Shown: positions 34,300 through 45,309 of the stretch, piece by piece
Layout: every line of letters starts with the position of its first letter
How positions within the stretch are numbered: the first letter of the stretch is position 1
From: Castor canadensis
Lineage: Eukaryota > Chordata > Mammalia > Rodentia > Castoridae
DNA length: 64,000 nt
Direction: 5' to 3'
Assembly: GCF_047511655.1 (NCBI RefSeq)
Contig: NC_133398.1
Span: 54,961,638-55,025,637, forward strand
Translations under genes and position numbers: made by a program
The notes under the pieces: generated by a model
Databases searched by the model: none
Seen by the model: only the letters and a program-made list of their open reading frames with translations
Told to the model about the DNA's origin: nothing

Positions 34300-37200
34300 A
34301 ATTTGTTTGGAACCATGAGACTCCTCCCTGTTTGCTAAATTGGATGTTACTCAGAATCCCAAAATGCAAGGCAGAGCCCACTCAATATAGTTTTTGGGAT
34401 CAAGGAATATTTCTCTGAGAGTTTTTTAGCTGAGGTCTGAAGGATGAAGAGAAATTCAGTTGCCTGAGGGTAAGATGGAAGGTGCTGGGTGTTGCCCTGC
34501 CATCAGAGGGAGTGTGGGCGTTGGAGGTGTGGACAAAAGACCATTGTAGGTGATGCAGAGAGGATACAGTGAGTAAGCCTGGTGAGCTGGAGTCAGACTT
34601 TGGAGAGGGAGAAGGAGAGGACTGGAGGTCATGTTATGGACCACACTCATTATTTTTAGTGAAATGAGAGACAGTTGAAGAGTTTATGCAGGACCTTAAG
34701 TTCAGATAAATTTTTGAAGGGCTTGCTTGGTCACCTGTCTGTCTGTTTGAGGTGGTCCTTTTGGAGCCAGGGACACCACTGGTTCCCTGTGCAGTTGTAA
34801 TAATTGCTTATGGCAAGAGGCCAAGCAACCAGTAATTTCTAGTATGTCAGGGTCCTATGATGAGCCTACAAGGACAGTAACAGTGAAAAAAAAATAGAGA
34901 AAAAAATTGCTCTTTGCCTTTGGCTATTGGCTTTCAGGCTCACTTTTTTCTCTTCCTGGTTGGCATCAAGTTGGTTAGGAGCAACTGGTCCAGGAAATGG
35001 AAAATAGACTGAAGTTCAAATGCAAAGTGGTATTTTCTTCACTTTTTAACAATCTTGGTAAAATCCTTATAGAGACAAAACGTTGAAAATGTCCAGAAGA
35101 ATGTGTTTGGATTTCTTTGCTAGTCTTGGCCCTCTTAGGCAGAGAGCTTCTGAGAAAAGAATTTGTCATCTGATGAATAGACCAGTTGTCATGTAGAGGT
35201 AGGGAGTGAAGCTGGTGGTGGCAAGAGAAGGATGGATTTGGAAGAAATGTCTCCCTGTCATGAGTGTTTGTGTTCTAGTTCTCCAGATATATAACTGTGT
35301 GATATTGGGCAAATCATTGATGTCACTGTTAGCGTGGAGGAGGAATTTGGACCGAAGGACTTTTCTCAGATTTTCTTCAGCAATTCTCACTTCTTTCTTC
35401 TTCCCCTTCTAAATGCTGCATGAAAAATACTTCTTTAGAAATTAACATGTTGTGTTATATTTTGTCATGAGGATTTTAGAGACCCCTTGTGGGAATATTG
35501 TTGGGTTAGGATTTATTGACTCACTTGTTTTATAGCCAGGATGTTAAAAGGATGCAGGGCTTCAGGAATTCTTGCATAAATTGATGACATTTTAGTAAGC
35601 AGATCAAATGTTCTATGTTCTTGATAGGTAATCTCTTAGGTCTCTAAAATTGGGCAGAACATACTGTGTTCTGTTTCATGGATTGCCTTCTTTTCTCTGG
35701 AATTTTCTGCTGTTTCACAGATTCTTTTCTCTTGATAGCATGACACATGATGATGACCTCAAAGTACCTTCTGGATTTTCTTCTTTTGTTCTAGTGGCAT
35801 TTAAGAACATGTAATAGTTTGATGTTGTTCCCTTTGAAGACTTCCTTGTAGTTTTAATAAGGACTCAGTAAGGAGCTCTCATTTACATTGTTTCAAATGC
35901 TATTTTCAAGAACCCACATTGACTTGTTCAACAGGTGCCAGAAAATCATGTTTTAAATCTAGATTTTGTTTTCATTCATCCTTGTAACTTTCTTTTGTTT
36001 CTGCTCATGAAACAATGCCACATGAACAAAGCCTATTTCCATGGACATTTAAAAACTTTTGCAGCCTGGAAACAGCATTGTAGTATTTTACTCAAAGCCA
36101 GCAGGAATTCCAATAGATTTGCTTGTTGGTTGCCCTAATAGTTTTTGTTTTGTGTTGTTTTAAGTCTTCAAGTTTTTGGCCTTCCTTAACTTCTGATAGT
36201 TACATGCCGCTCTGTAATGCCATAGAGAATGGTGAGAGAATTACTAAGTTGCCTAGATCCACCAGATGGGTTTGCACAGTGATCGGTGCATGTTACAACC
36301 ATTGCCATTATTTGTTCAGTGACATGAAGTAGGAATGTATCAGGACTAGTCTGTATGGAGCTTGTGTGACCTTGTCCAAGAGAAAGTGGTGGTTTGAAAT
36401 ACCATAACGCATGAGTACTAGATTTGAGTTTTAAAAAGCACAGTGGTCTAAGGACAGGTATGAATTTCGATTTCAGCTTTGGCTTAGTTGTGTAGATAGA
36501 TCGAGTTCACCTCCCAAATCTGTTCATGTAAGTATTTTATAACCCTTCGAACTTTAATACTTCCTACATTAACTCTAGATTTCCTTCCTTTCCAATCTTT
36601 TGATGCTTTTAATAACCAAATCAAAACCAAAACCAAAACACTTCTCATTGTAAAACTGTTACTCTGAATTTGATATAAGATCCAATACTTTATTTGTCAT
36701 CTTTCTTACAAAAGTATACAACTTCAGTGTAAGAAATTTGAGATAGGTAAGAAATGCCACACATATGAATAGAAGTACATTTCAGTTTGAATATACACAA
36801 GCTTTGCACTTACTGGTTGAGTAGTAAGATCAAGGCAAACGAAAATGGTCATTGAAGCTCATCTGTCTTTTAGACACTTGGCACTTCATTGTACAAATGC
36901 GCACATTTACAATGTTGGTTTATAAAAGCTTTTAAATATTTGGCTTTTTATTTGGAAATCTTGTCAGCTGTTTTTGAAGTCTTTTAATTTGGTGGGGCGA
37001 CTAGATTAGACTGGAATAAGTGTGCTCTGCGAACAATTGCAAATATCGAGATTATTTCTTTTTTAGATATTGCCAACAAATTTTATAAATTGGACCTTGG
37101 CAGTGATTATTTTAGGTTGTCTAACTTGTCAACAAGTACAGTTTCTGTTAAAAGGAAATAATGACATATTTGTTTAGAGGATGAAACATTTTCCACAACC

Positions 37201-37570
37201 ATGAATCTGTTACTGGCCTCATTCTGCCAGCTGCCAGTGGAATCCAATTTCTAGAAGGCAGAAGCAGTGCCATTCACTCTTACTCTTCTTTCACCTATTT
37301 CTTCAAATTTTAAGTCCTTCAGCTTCTAAACATCCTTAGGGTCTTCCTCTGCTAGGTTAAATGTGTGAATTACAGAGTAAAGAGTGAGTTAAAGATTTGT
37401 TCCATTTCCTGTGCTGAAATAATAATTTCTCATGGTTTTCTTTTTTCCCTTTGGTGATCTACTCACAGAATCTGAGCTCCCAAATGAGTTTTATCAAAGG
37501 AGGAAAAGGTATTTAGATACTTAGAAGTTGAAACAAGATTCATACATTTCATCATTGACAGTGCCCCCCC
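34300..37570. other. SINE-free intronic stretch
   Basis: About 3.3 kb with no young repeats. A weak MIR-like phrase lies near 35280-35340 (ACTGTGTGATATTGGGCAAATCATTGA). The block 37000-37150 is high-complexity AT-rich text with no repeat match, a possible conserved element. An ancient repeat may underlie 34430-34770, but I cannot classify it. Confidence 0.4.
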
Positions 37571-37662
37571 CCTTTATTTTTGGTGGTACTGGGGTTTGAA
37601 CTCAGGGCCTCACTCTTGCTTGGCAGGTGTTGTACCACTTGAGCCACTCCGCCAGTCCCCAG
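37566..37662 (-). mobile_element. ID-like SINE, well preserved
   Basis: GGTGGTACTGGGGTTTGAACTCAGGGCCTCACTCTTGCTTGGCAGGTGTTGTACCACTTGAGCCACTCCGCCAGTCCCC. One of the least diverged ID-like copies here. The B1 partner is absent and a C-run (37564-37571) precedes it. Confidence 0.92.
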
Positions 37663-37664
37663 CA

Positions 37665-38970
37665 ATGCCCTTGAATGGAGTAGAGCAGAGCAGCAGGTGA
37701 ATGCTGCCTTACCCATCCTTAGCTGAGGTGATAGAACTCATGAATGTTGAGCCTAAGCAACTTAGAGACCTTTAAATACTAAATAAGCCATGTTATATCT
37801 TAACTGTGTATCTCATAAAGATAATTGCCCTTCAATGTAGTGTAGTTACTTGTTTAGACCATGTTGGAAAACCATTCAAATTTTTATTGAAATAAAATTA
37901 TGCAGAGTTTTTGGAAGAAAACCTGGAATATGTTACTTGAAAAGCTTTTGACATAGATTCTAAATTTCTGCACAAACCTTTGTAGCCTTTTCACAGATGT
38001 CAGCATTAATGGGAAGACTATATCGAATATTTTTACGTATATTCTCTAAAACCTGCGTCATTCCAAAAACTGTTGGATTAGAAGTGGGCATTGCATATGG
38101 TGGATTCACGCACAAATGGGTGGTTTGTGTACTTCAGGATGGATATGGTTTTCCTATTTTCTTTAGGGAGGCATTTTGGTCCCCTGGGGAAATAGACTTC
38201 TCGTTTATTTTTCTTAAGTATTTTAAAATTTGGTTACTTATTTTCTTAAGTAATCCCTGCCACTGTTTATATGTAGAATTCAAGTAGTATTTATTTGAAT
38301 CTTGTATGTTAAAAAGTAATTTGATTCAGCAAATATTCAACAAGTACCTACTATGTGCTAGATGTTTGTAGAATTTCTGTTTTGTTTGTGAACATCAACA
38401 CTGGGTGTAGATCTAAATCCTTCCCTTGGCAAAACACCCCTGAGAATAGGACCTAAGGTGAAAATGTGTTTTGGCCTATGTCTTATTTCCTAGTCATTTC
38501 TATGTATTTCATTAGAAAAATACCTTTTAAAAATATTTTGAGTCACAGAACCAACCCACTTGTCCAACTTGTGAAAGTCTATGGAATAACACCACCATCA
38601 AAAAAGACAACATTTTGAGATTGGGAATGTAATCACTCAGTCACCTAATAAAAAGAGGGTTTCAGCCTCTGCTTAATGGGGCAAAAAAGCCAAAGCATTC
38701 ATTGGTAGAGGGAGGCTGGGCTGGGACAGCCCTCCCCTGAAGTCAGAATTCTTAAAAACATGCTGCCATTGATATTTAGGACCGAAAGAAAACGTTGTGA
38801 ACCCGCTTTTCTCTCCTCTCCTCTCCCCTTTCCTCAGCATTCATGTTTTAGTTTGCTCCCAAATGCTCACAAGTCTGTGCCAGACGGAAATTCGCAGAGG
38901 CCACTCAGGGGAGGGCCTGGCAGAACAGTCGCACTCAGTCCTCCCTGTGCCCCAGGCCGGGTCCTGGGTC
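37665..38970. other. Unique intronic sequence
   Basis: At about 38325-38375 'TTCAGCAAATATTCAACAAGTACCTACTATGTGCTAGATG' is an old L2/MIR-type relic. About 38560-38760 is repeat-free, complex sequence leading into the candidate enhancer region. No exon is supported. Confidence 0.4.
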
Positions 38971-38977
38971 CTCCTGC

Positions 38978-38978
<1 letters not shown>

Positions 38979-39023
<45 letters not shown>

Positions 39024-39024
39024 A
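38979..39024. repeat. (CT)n(ATCT)n compound microsatellite
   Basis: About 16 CT units pass into four ATCT units. It accounts for the Ser-Leu repeats of the ORFs over this spot. Confidence 0.93.
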
Positions 39025-39084
39025 GCTGGGGACTTGCTTCTCCTTGGCCCTCCCCCCAGCCCTGGAGTCGCTGCGAGGCCATCT

Positions 39085-39255
39085 AGTCATACGCTGTCCA
39101 TCAGATGTGTTTACTTTTTTCCTGACAGCCGACACATCTGGAGCACATATTCAGGTTATCCCAGTGCCACTAGACACATTCCACAAAATCATTTCAGCGG
39201 TTGTTATGGCGATCTTCCTCCCTCCAGTGATTTTCAAGTTGCATGACAGAAATAG
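39085..39255. promoter_or_regulatory. Candidate enhancer-like motif cluster
   Basis: In 170 bp: CAGATGTG (39102-39109) and its reverse complement CACATCTG (39133-39140), a forkhead-type TGTTTAC (39108-39114) overlapping the first, and two TGACAG (MEIS/TGIF-type) cores at 39123-39128 and 39244-39249. The sequence is repeat-free. Motif density alone is weak evidence; function is inferred. Confidence 0.3.
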
Positions 39256-39747
39256 CTGGAGCTAACCAGGGGGACAAAAGTCAACGGGATCAGGAAGGGC
39301 TTCTTTCACAGAATGAACTAATTAGTGACCCCGCTTTCTTCACAGGGCAATGAGCATATGGTTTAATAAAGTGAGTCTATGACACTTTTTTTCTCTCTGT
39401 AGGCAAAGCTGTCACTAGCTGAAAACTTTCCTGTTTTTACTGGTGGGACGTGGTCTGCTGTCTTTCAACAGAGTTTACTTCACAAGTAGAAAATGTTTGC
39501 TCCTGAGAGTTAAACTTCAGAACTTTTTCTTGGCTTCATTCTACCTAACGATAGCAGGTCCTTTAACTTAAAGACACAGTATTCACTTTATGTACATGCC
39601 ATTGGAAGAATTTATGCCCGGTCAAGAATAAGGCATTTTTCAGTTAGGTTTTTGTAAGTATTATGAATTGGTTCCTGGAAGTTCAGAGAAGTACAATTTG
39701 TTGCTCAGTATTTCTCATTGGGTACTGTACAGATTAATTTGTACCCT

Positions 39748-39832
39748 TTTTTTGGTGGTACTGGAGTTCGAACTCAGGGCCTCATGCTTGCTAGGGAGGC
39801 GCTCTGCACTTGAGCCACTCCTCCAGCCATCC
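39748..39832 (-). mobile_element. ID-like SINE
   Basis: GGTGGTACTGGAGTTCGAACTCAGGGCCTCATGCTTGCTAGGGAGGCGCTCTGCACTTGAGCCACTCCTCCAGCC. Young-looking; a solo ID-like unit with no B1 partner. Confidence 0.92.
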
Positions 39833-39834
39833 TG

Positions 39835-41465
39835 TGATTTTTGTTGGGCACAATTATAGAATATTTTACTATTAAAACTTTGACCAATTAAACAAACTCT
39901 AGTTTTTAGTCATGTTTTAAGTAACGTGCAGACCTCTGGTTATAATTCAAATTTTTCTCCCCCGAGATTTAACATTTTACATTTTTTGTAGGTTTTTGAC
40001 ACATTCATAGCATAAACATATCATTATGGATGCAGGAATTTAGACTTGAGGTCGTTCTGTATTATGAAGTAGAAATACTACTTGCAGTTTATAATAGATG
40101 CATAAGGTAATCTGTAAAGCACTGACATCTTTCTTACTGTATGAAGAACACAGACATGCTTATTGAATGTTTTTGGGTAAGTGGACATAGGATATAGCTT
40201 CAGACTAAATGCATATTGTCATTAATCGTAACTGAAATTTGCCCATCTTTGGGGGCCTTTTTTGTTTTGGTATTCCTATATTCTGGCTCAGTCTTCTAAA
40301 AGTGTAGCAAACTATTTCCCACTTTTCCTCAAGGTAGTGCAGAATAATCTTGCACACACTTATAGACAGTCATCTTTCAACCTCCTTTCCTCATTCTTTG
40401 ATTCATGGCTTCCCTGGCCCTCCCCCCCCTTTACCCCCAGTTTTAGGTTAGGTTTAGTCCTCAGGCACTAGAATCACTGTGAACAACAGTGTTTATATTT
40501 TTCCCTTCAGATTGAATTATTGTTGACTGAGTTCTCTGGACCCTGGGAATGTGTTTAAAAGAGCTGGACTCTTAAACATATGGTTTAATATTGGTGAGTC
40601 TATGACATTTTTTTTTTTCTGGACTCTTAAGCACATTGGTTTAATTCTTTCTCCATTGGTACAGTGCCCCCTTCTTTCCCATCCTCAGCCAAATTCCTGT
40701 TGCATGGGTCTTGTTGAGGCTGGTCACCAGGCTAGTTTGGAGTGCCTGCTCTCAAGACAACACTGAGGGGTCACATAATTAGATGTGAATTTAATTCACA
40801 GAGACCTGCTTGTCGCTTCTCCTTGTGTTTCTGCTAGTTACACGTTATTAACTGTGGTGCCTTTTAGGGCCTCAGTTACTTGGGTGAGTGTGTGTCATGT
40901 AGGGACAGAGCTCAAGTTAGAGCTCAAGTTAGAATGCTGAGACTGGTTGTGAAATATGCTTCTCTCTCCAGATGTAACTTTGCAGTAATTAAACCTAATG
41001 CAATCTAAGCGTTGTAGTCAGTGTTGTGGTAGCTATCTCTAAGTCTAATTGGTAAATATCACTTAAATGATAGCACTTACTACCAGTTATCTGGGAACTA
41101 GAATAAATCCAAGAAACTTACCTGTATTAACCCTTGGTTTCTCTGCACCAGGTGAAGAAGCCATCTTGTCCCTTCATCACCATGTCACCTGTATTATATG
41201 GCATTTTGATAACAGTTGAGACTTTTTATCCTTAATTTAGATAGTTCAGTGTAAACATTCAACCATCTTTCTGTTTGTCTTTAGGTTATAGTTTGCTTGC
41301 ATAATTTCTTGCCCTATATTTTTTTGGGGGGGAAATTTTGTAGTTACTGTCCTGTTGGGTTACTTGATTTTCTTTTCCAAAAGGATCCTCAAAAATCCCT
41401 GGTGAAAACACACTTGCCCACCATAAAAGTTGACCTGTTTACTCTAGATCGATTGAGTTTCTGCT

Positions 41466-41468
<3 letters not shown>
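39835..41468. other. Unique intronic sequence
   Basis: Contains the 40564-40645 repeated elements (see findings) and a 12-bp tandem duplication (AGAGCTCAAGTT twice, 40907-40930). No gene is seen. Confidence 0.4.
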
Positions 41469-41469
<1 letters not shown>

Positions 41470-41497
<28 letters not shown>

Positions 41498-41498
41498 A
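41470..41498. repeat. (GT)n microsatellite
   Basis: About 14 GT units. Confidence 0.95.
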
Positions 41499-41499
41499 T

Positions 41500-43695
41500 T
41501 TTCAAATCTTAAATTTTCTTTTGCATTTATTTTTTTATGCCCCAGAAGATGGCAGCCAGCTTAATTCACTCAAGCAGCCGGGGTGCCAGAATGGTTTGCC
41601 TGTGTGTGATAGCCAAATAAATAGTGGATTCAGTATGGCAGTGATAATCTCAACTTATAGGGTTTCCTCAGTTGTGAAATGTTTGTGTTAAGGATGACAT
41701 TTTTGTTGTTTTTGTTACAGTCTGACAGCTGAAGATGCTTTTAAAACCTTCCAGTCACTTAGAGCAGAGCTATATGGCACAGGCATGGTGGTTCTAAAAG
41801 GCAGGTCCTATCCATCACAGAAACAGCAAATCTCTGGGTTATGGGGGAAGATTGAGGGGTGAGGGAGTGAGGCAGGGAGAAGGGGGAGCTGCTCTGTCCA
41901 GTTTACATTTGTCACCAGTGACTAGCTTTTAAAAAATGTATTAGCTGTGCATGGTGGTAAGTACGATCCAGCTGCAGGGGATTACGGCTCTGAGTGGGTC
42001 GGGGAGCTTGGAATGCGTTCACTTCCATCTGGGGATTTGTGTCCCCAGTCATCTGCCTTAACATTGCTAAAGCAGGAACGATTAAGAAGAGACCAGTGTC
42101 ACCTGCCCTGAACTTTGAAGAACCTGAAGCCATTAAATAAAGAGGGGAAAGTGTCCCTTTTCCCTGTCCCTGCGGATGGCACAAATGAAATAAAAGGAAA
42201 CACACATAGATATGCTCTGTGGCTGGATTATTTTCACAACTTACTGAACATGTCACCATCATGATTTATGACAAGAAACACCTTTCACAAATAACTTTCT
42301 GTTAATGAACATTTTTGTGAGGTGGTTTCCAAATCAAGATGAGCAGTCAGCAGTTAGAAGGGAATGTTCTGAAACATTCAGCCTCACCCCATAGGAGAAA
42401 AAGCTTTTGGTTGATTTGGTTTTGGTGACCCTCCCCTCCCCCCTGGAAGAAGGTTAAGAGAACACCACAAAGGTCCACTTTTTCCAGGGATTTTGAAATT
42501 CAACATACACGCCAGCAAGCAGTTTAGAGGCAGGAAGTCTTTTCTAGTAGTGCAGTCATGAACTGATAAACTAGAAGCATCTGTAAAAATTTAGAGGGAA
42601 TATCAGCTTCCCAAAGCCCCAGCCCAGTGTAATGAGGTGCAAATGATAGTGCTGCAGACCCCTTCCCACCCCAACTGTGGAATGAAATACTGAGACAGAA
42701 AGACCAGGGAGGAGGACGGGGATTTCGGAACTCACTTCCACTGAGACATTCCACTTTTCAGATGGAACGGCTTTCTGATGACTTCAGGATAGCCTCAACT
42801 CAGGGTTGATGAGGAGTAAAGAAATGATTTCTTTTTTGCTCAGCATCCATAGATACCAGTTGTTTTGGGGGTATAAGTGTGTGAAATGACACACCTACTC
42901 ATCTGACTGAGTAAATTAACAAGAGTTTTTAGTATTAAGTCAACTTCAGCTGATTTGTGTCTTTGGCAGGCACCTCTTTCTTTAAAGAAGAGAAGAAAAG
43001 AAAAAGAAGGGTAAGGAAAAAGAAGTGATTTGTTTGAAGAAACACATCTGGGGTGTGATCTGCTATATCTTAACACCAGATGGCAGGTTTAGGCTGACAA
43101 CTAAACCTACGCTAGCCTAGTCAAACTGTGCCTTAATGTGTCACCCCTCCCAATCCCCATGCATAGGAACTAGAACAATTATTTGTGCACAGGGCTAATA
43201 GTCATCTTGCATCTGTGGCTTTGGGCTCTCTTTCACTCTCTGGTGTTTATAGACAAGGGTGGCTTCCCTTGGCAACACCTAAAACTGCTTCTTGCTGTGC
43301 TCATACCTTTTCAAAGGTATGTTTTGTCGAGGCAAAGGTGTGGTGCCTTAAGGTGGCTGATGCTTGTCATGACAGGCATGGCATTAGCGGGGCTGAGCAG
43401 TGACTAGAAGTGACAGCGTTGGTTTGAGGTGCCTGCGGGCCTTTCAGTCAGCACTCTTGCCACAGCACTGAGAACATGAAAGTGCCCAGAGCAACGTTGT
43501 CCATCATGGAGATAACAGTTGGGGAAAATGGCCCAGGAGGTGACTGAGGACAGGCAAATACATTTGTACTCCTTTATTTCCTTGAAGTAGATTTTACAGG
43601 AAAGTGTTGTATATTTAGAAAGGTAGAATAAATGCTATGAGTGTGTTAACTACAAAAGAAGGGACCTCTGAATTTCCAGAAGTTTCAAGTCTTTC
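41500..43695. other. SINE-free, high-complexity intronic stretch
   Basis: No repeat is recognised except a doubtful B1-like start at about 41935. The 41900-42480 part is unusually complex and moderately GC-balanced, so it is a candidate conserved element. The minus-strand 116-codon frame at 41912-42262 shows no domain. A purine-rich patch sits at about 42985-43027. Confidence 0.4.
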
Positions 43696-43699
43696 TCTT

Positions 43700-43998
43700 T
43701 TTTTCTTTTTTGGTAGTACTAGGCTTTGAACTTAGGGTCTTGGCACTTACTAGGCAGCTCTACCACTTGAACCACACCTCCAGCCCTTTTGCTTTAGTTA
43801 TTTTTCGAATAGGGTCTCACATTTATTCCCAAGCCACTTGTATTGATGACCTTCTTTTTCTGCCTTCAGCCTGGTTGGGATGACAGATGAGTACCCACAC
43901 TCCAGCTTACTAATAGAGATGAGGTCTTGCCAACTTTTTGCCCCAGTTGGCCTCCAACTGTGATAGCTGTGATTACAGGTGTGGGCCACCACGCTGTC
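43700..43998 (-). mobile_element. Composite ID-like + B1 + B1-like SINE
   Basis: TTGGTAGTACTAGGCTTTGAACTTAGGGTCTTGGCACTTACTAGGCAGCTCTACCACTTGAACC, then GAATAGGGTCTCACATTTATTCCCAAGCC...GGTTGGGATGACAG, then a second unit AGAGATGAGGTCTTGCCAACTTTTTGCCCCAGTTGGCCTCCAAC...GTGATTACAGGTGTGGGCCACCACGC. Third example of the three-part layout. Confidence 0.85.
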
Positions 43999-43999
43999 T

Positions 44000-45160
44000 C
44001 AAGTCTTTTAAGTTTTACCATTAGACTTAGTTTCTTTGTGCGTTGTTGTGTCATAAAATGAGCAAACATTTATAAATAGCAAAACCAGCTAACCAACTCC
44101 CCCCAAAAAAAGCCCTTCAGGGAAAGGAGGCAATAACTAACACTTCTCCCTCACTGTTGTTTAATACATTACTTCCTCAATAATAATGACAGCAGACAGA
44201 ACCTATATTTGTTATTGATTCCCAAAAGACCATGTCAGAAGTTTCTTATTACCCCCAACCATTGGGTTTCTTTGTAGATTCTCCAGAAATCACTCATAGA
44301 TTTTTACCACTGATTAATGGACATGTGTATAACCTATGCAAAGAGCTAAAAACTGCATTCATCAATCCATTCTACAAACATTAGTTAGAGTTGTCTATAG
44401 TAATCTTACAAGCTCACAATTCTAACATAATTTGGTAGTTGCTTATAGGGATTTGAATGAAGTTTCAAAATTATCTCCAGGAGAAGAAAAAGACCTTTGG
44501 AGGAAGTCAGTGAATGCTCCTATTGGAGAAAGCTTGGAGTTATTTTCTGAACTTTCTCTTCCTTCATAGTTTAGCTTTCTGAGTAGTCAAAGATCATCTG
44601 TTTCAAAAAGAAGCACACAGTTCCTACATACCAAATGTTACTACAGTTATTGAATCAAGGAAGTGAAGATTTTTCCTGAGTGGATTTTAAATTACTTGCT
44701 TGCCTGAAGTTAAAATTTTCATGTGTAATTTTGTTTGTTTATTCTTCTTCATGTATAATTCTTATATGCCACATTAACATATAAACTTGTTGCTATTTTA
44801 GAAAAGGAGTTTGTTAGGGAGATCACCTAACAGAATTTAATAAGAGTACTAAGAGTTTGCTTCTTAGTATACTATCTAACATGCTTCTAAACAAAACAAC
44901 TTAGTTCTGAGCTGAGTTGAACTGAGCTGAGTTGAGCTAAGTTTCCTGACATAAAGGAAAAAATCCACTTGATAGCTGAGTAAAGGGCTGATGGACTTAA
45001 GTAGTTGTGTGGATGAAGACATTACATTGATGGAACAAAATCATTTTCTAAATTCTTGAGATTACTTGACTAGTTACAGTAATTTGAAAACGGGCACTTC
45101 CCATGTAATATTAAGGTCATAGTACTTTTTGAGTTTAGGGCTTCTGTAATTTATCTTGCC
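44000..45160. other. Unique intronic sequence with a pentamer repeat
   Basis: At 44907-44940 two copies of a 15-mer made of TGAGC/TGAGT/TGAAC pentamers occur. No gene is supported. Confidence 0.45.
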
Positions 45161-45162
45161 TT

Positions 45163-45165
45163 TGT

Positions 45166-45207
<42 letters not shown>
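45163..45207. repeat. (TG)n microsatellite
   Basis: About 21 TG units, slightly interrupted at the 5' end (TGTGTA). Confidence 0.95.
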
Positions 45208-45209
<2 letters not shown>

Positions 45210-45211
45210 AG

Positions 45212-45305
45212 TGTGAGGATTTAGCTTAGTGACAGAATCTGTAATTGGCATGAATGAGGTAGCCCTGGGTTGGATACCCAGCATCAAAAACAGCAAGAAA
45301 AAAGT
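45212..45305 (+). mobile_element. ID-like SINE
   Basis: Sense: GTGAGGATTTAGCTTAGTGACAGAATCTG...CATGAATGAGGTAGCCCTGGGTTGGATACCCAGCATCAAAAACAGCAAG. It abuts the TG microsatellite. Confidence 0.8.
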
Positions 45306-45309
45306 ATTT

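Noticed and set aside
38760-39246. 108- and 149-codon plus-strand frames
   Set aside because: They run through the CT/ATCT microsatellite (Ser-Leu repeat). No domain and no donor/acceptor pair.
41700-41815. Acceptor-like TTTTTGTTACAG followed by an AAGATG-containing stretch and GGCAG|GT
   Set aside because: The donor (GTCCTA) is poor and no frame is convincingly coding.
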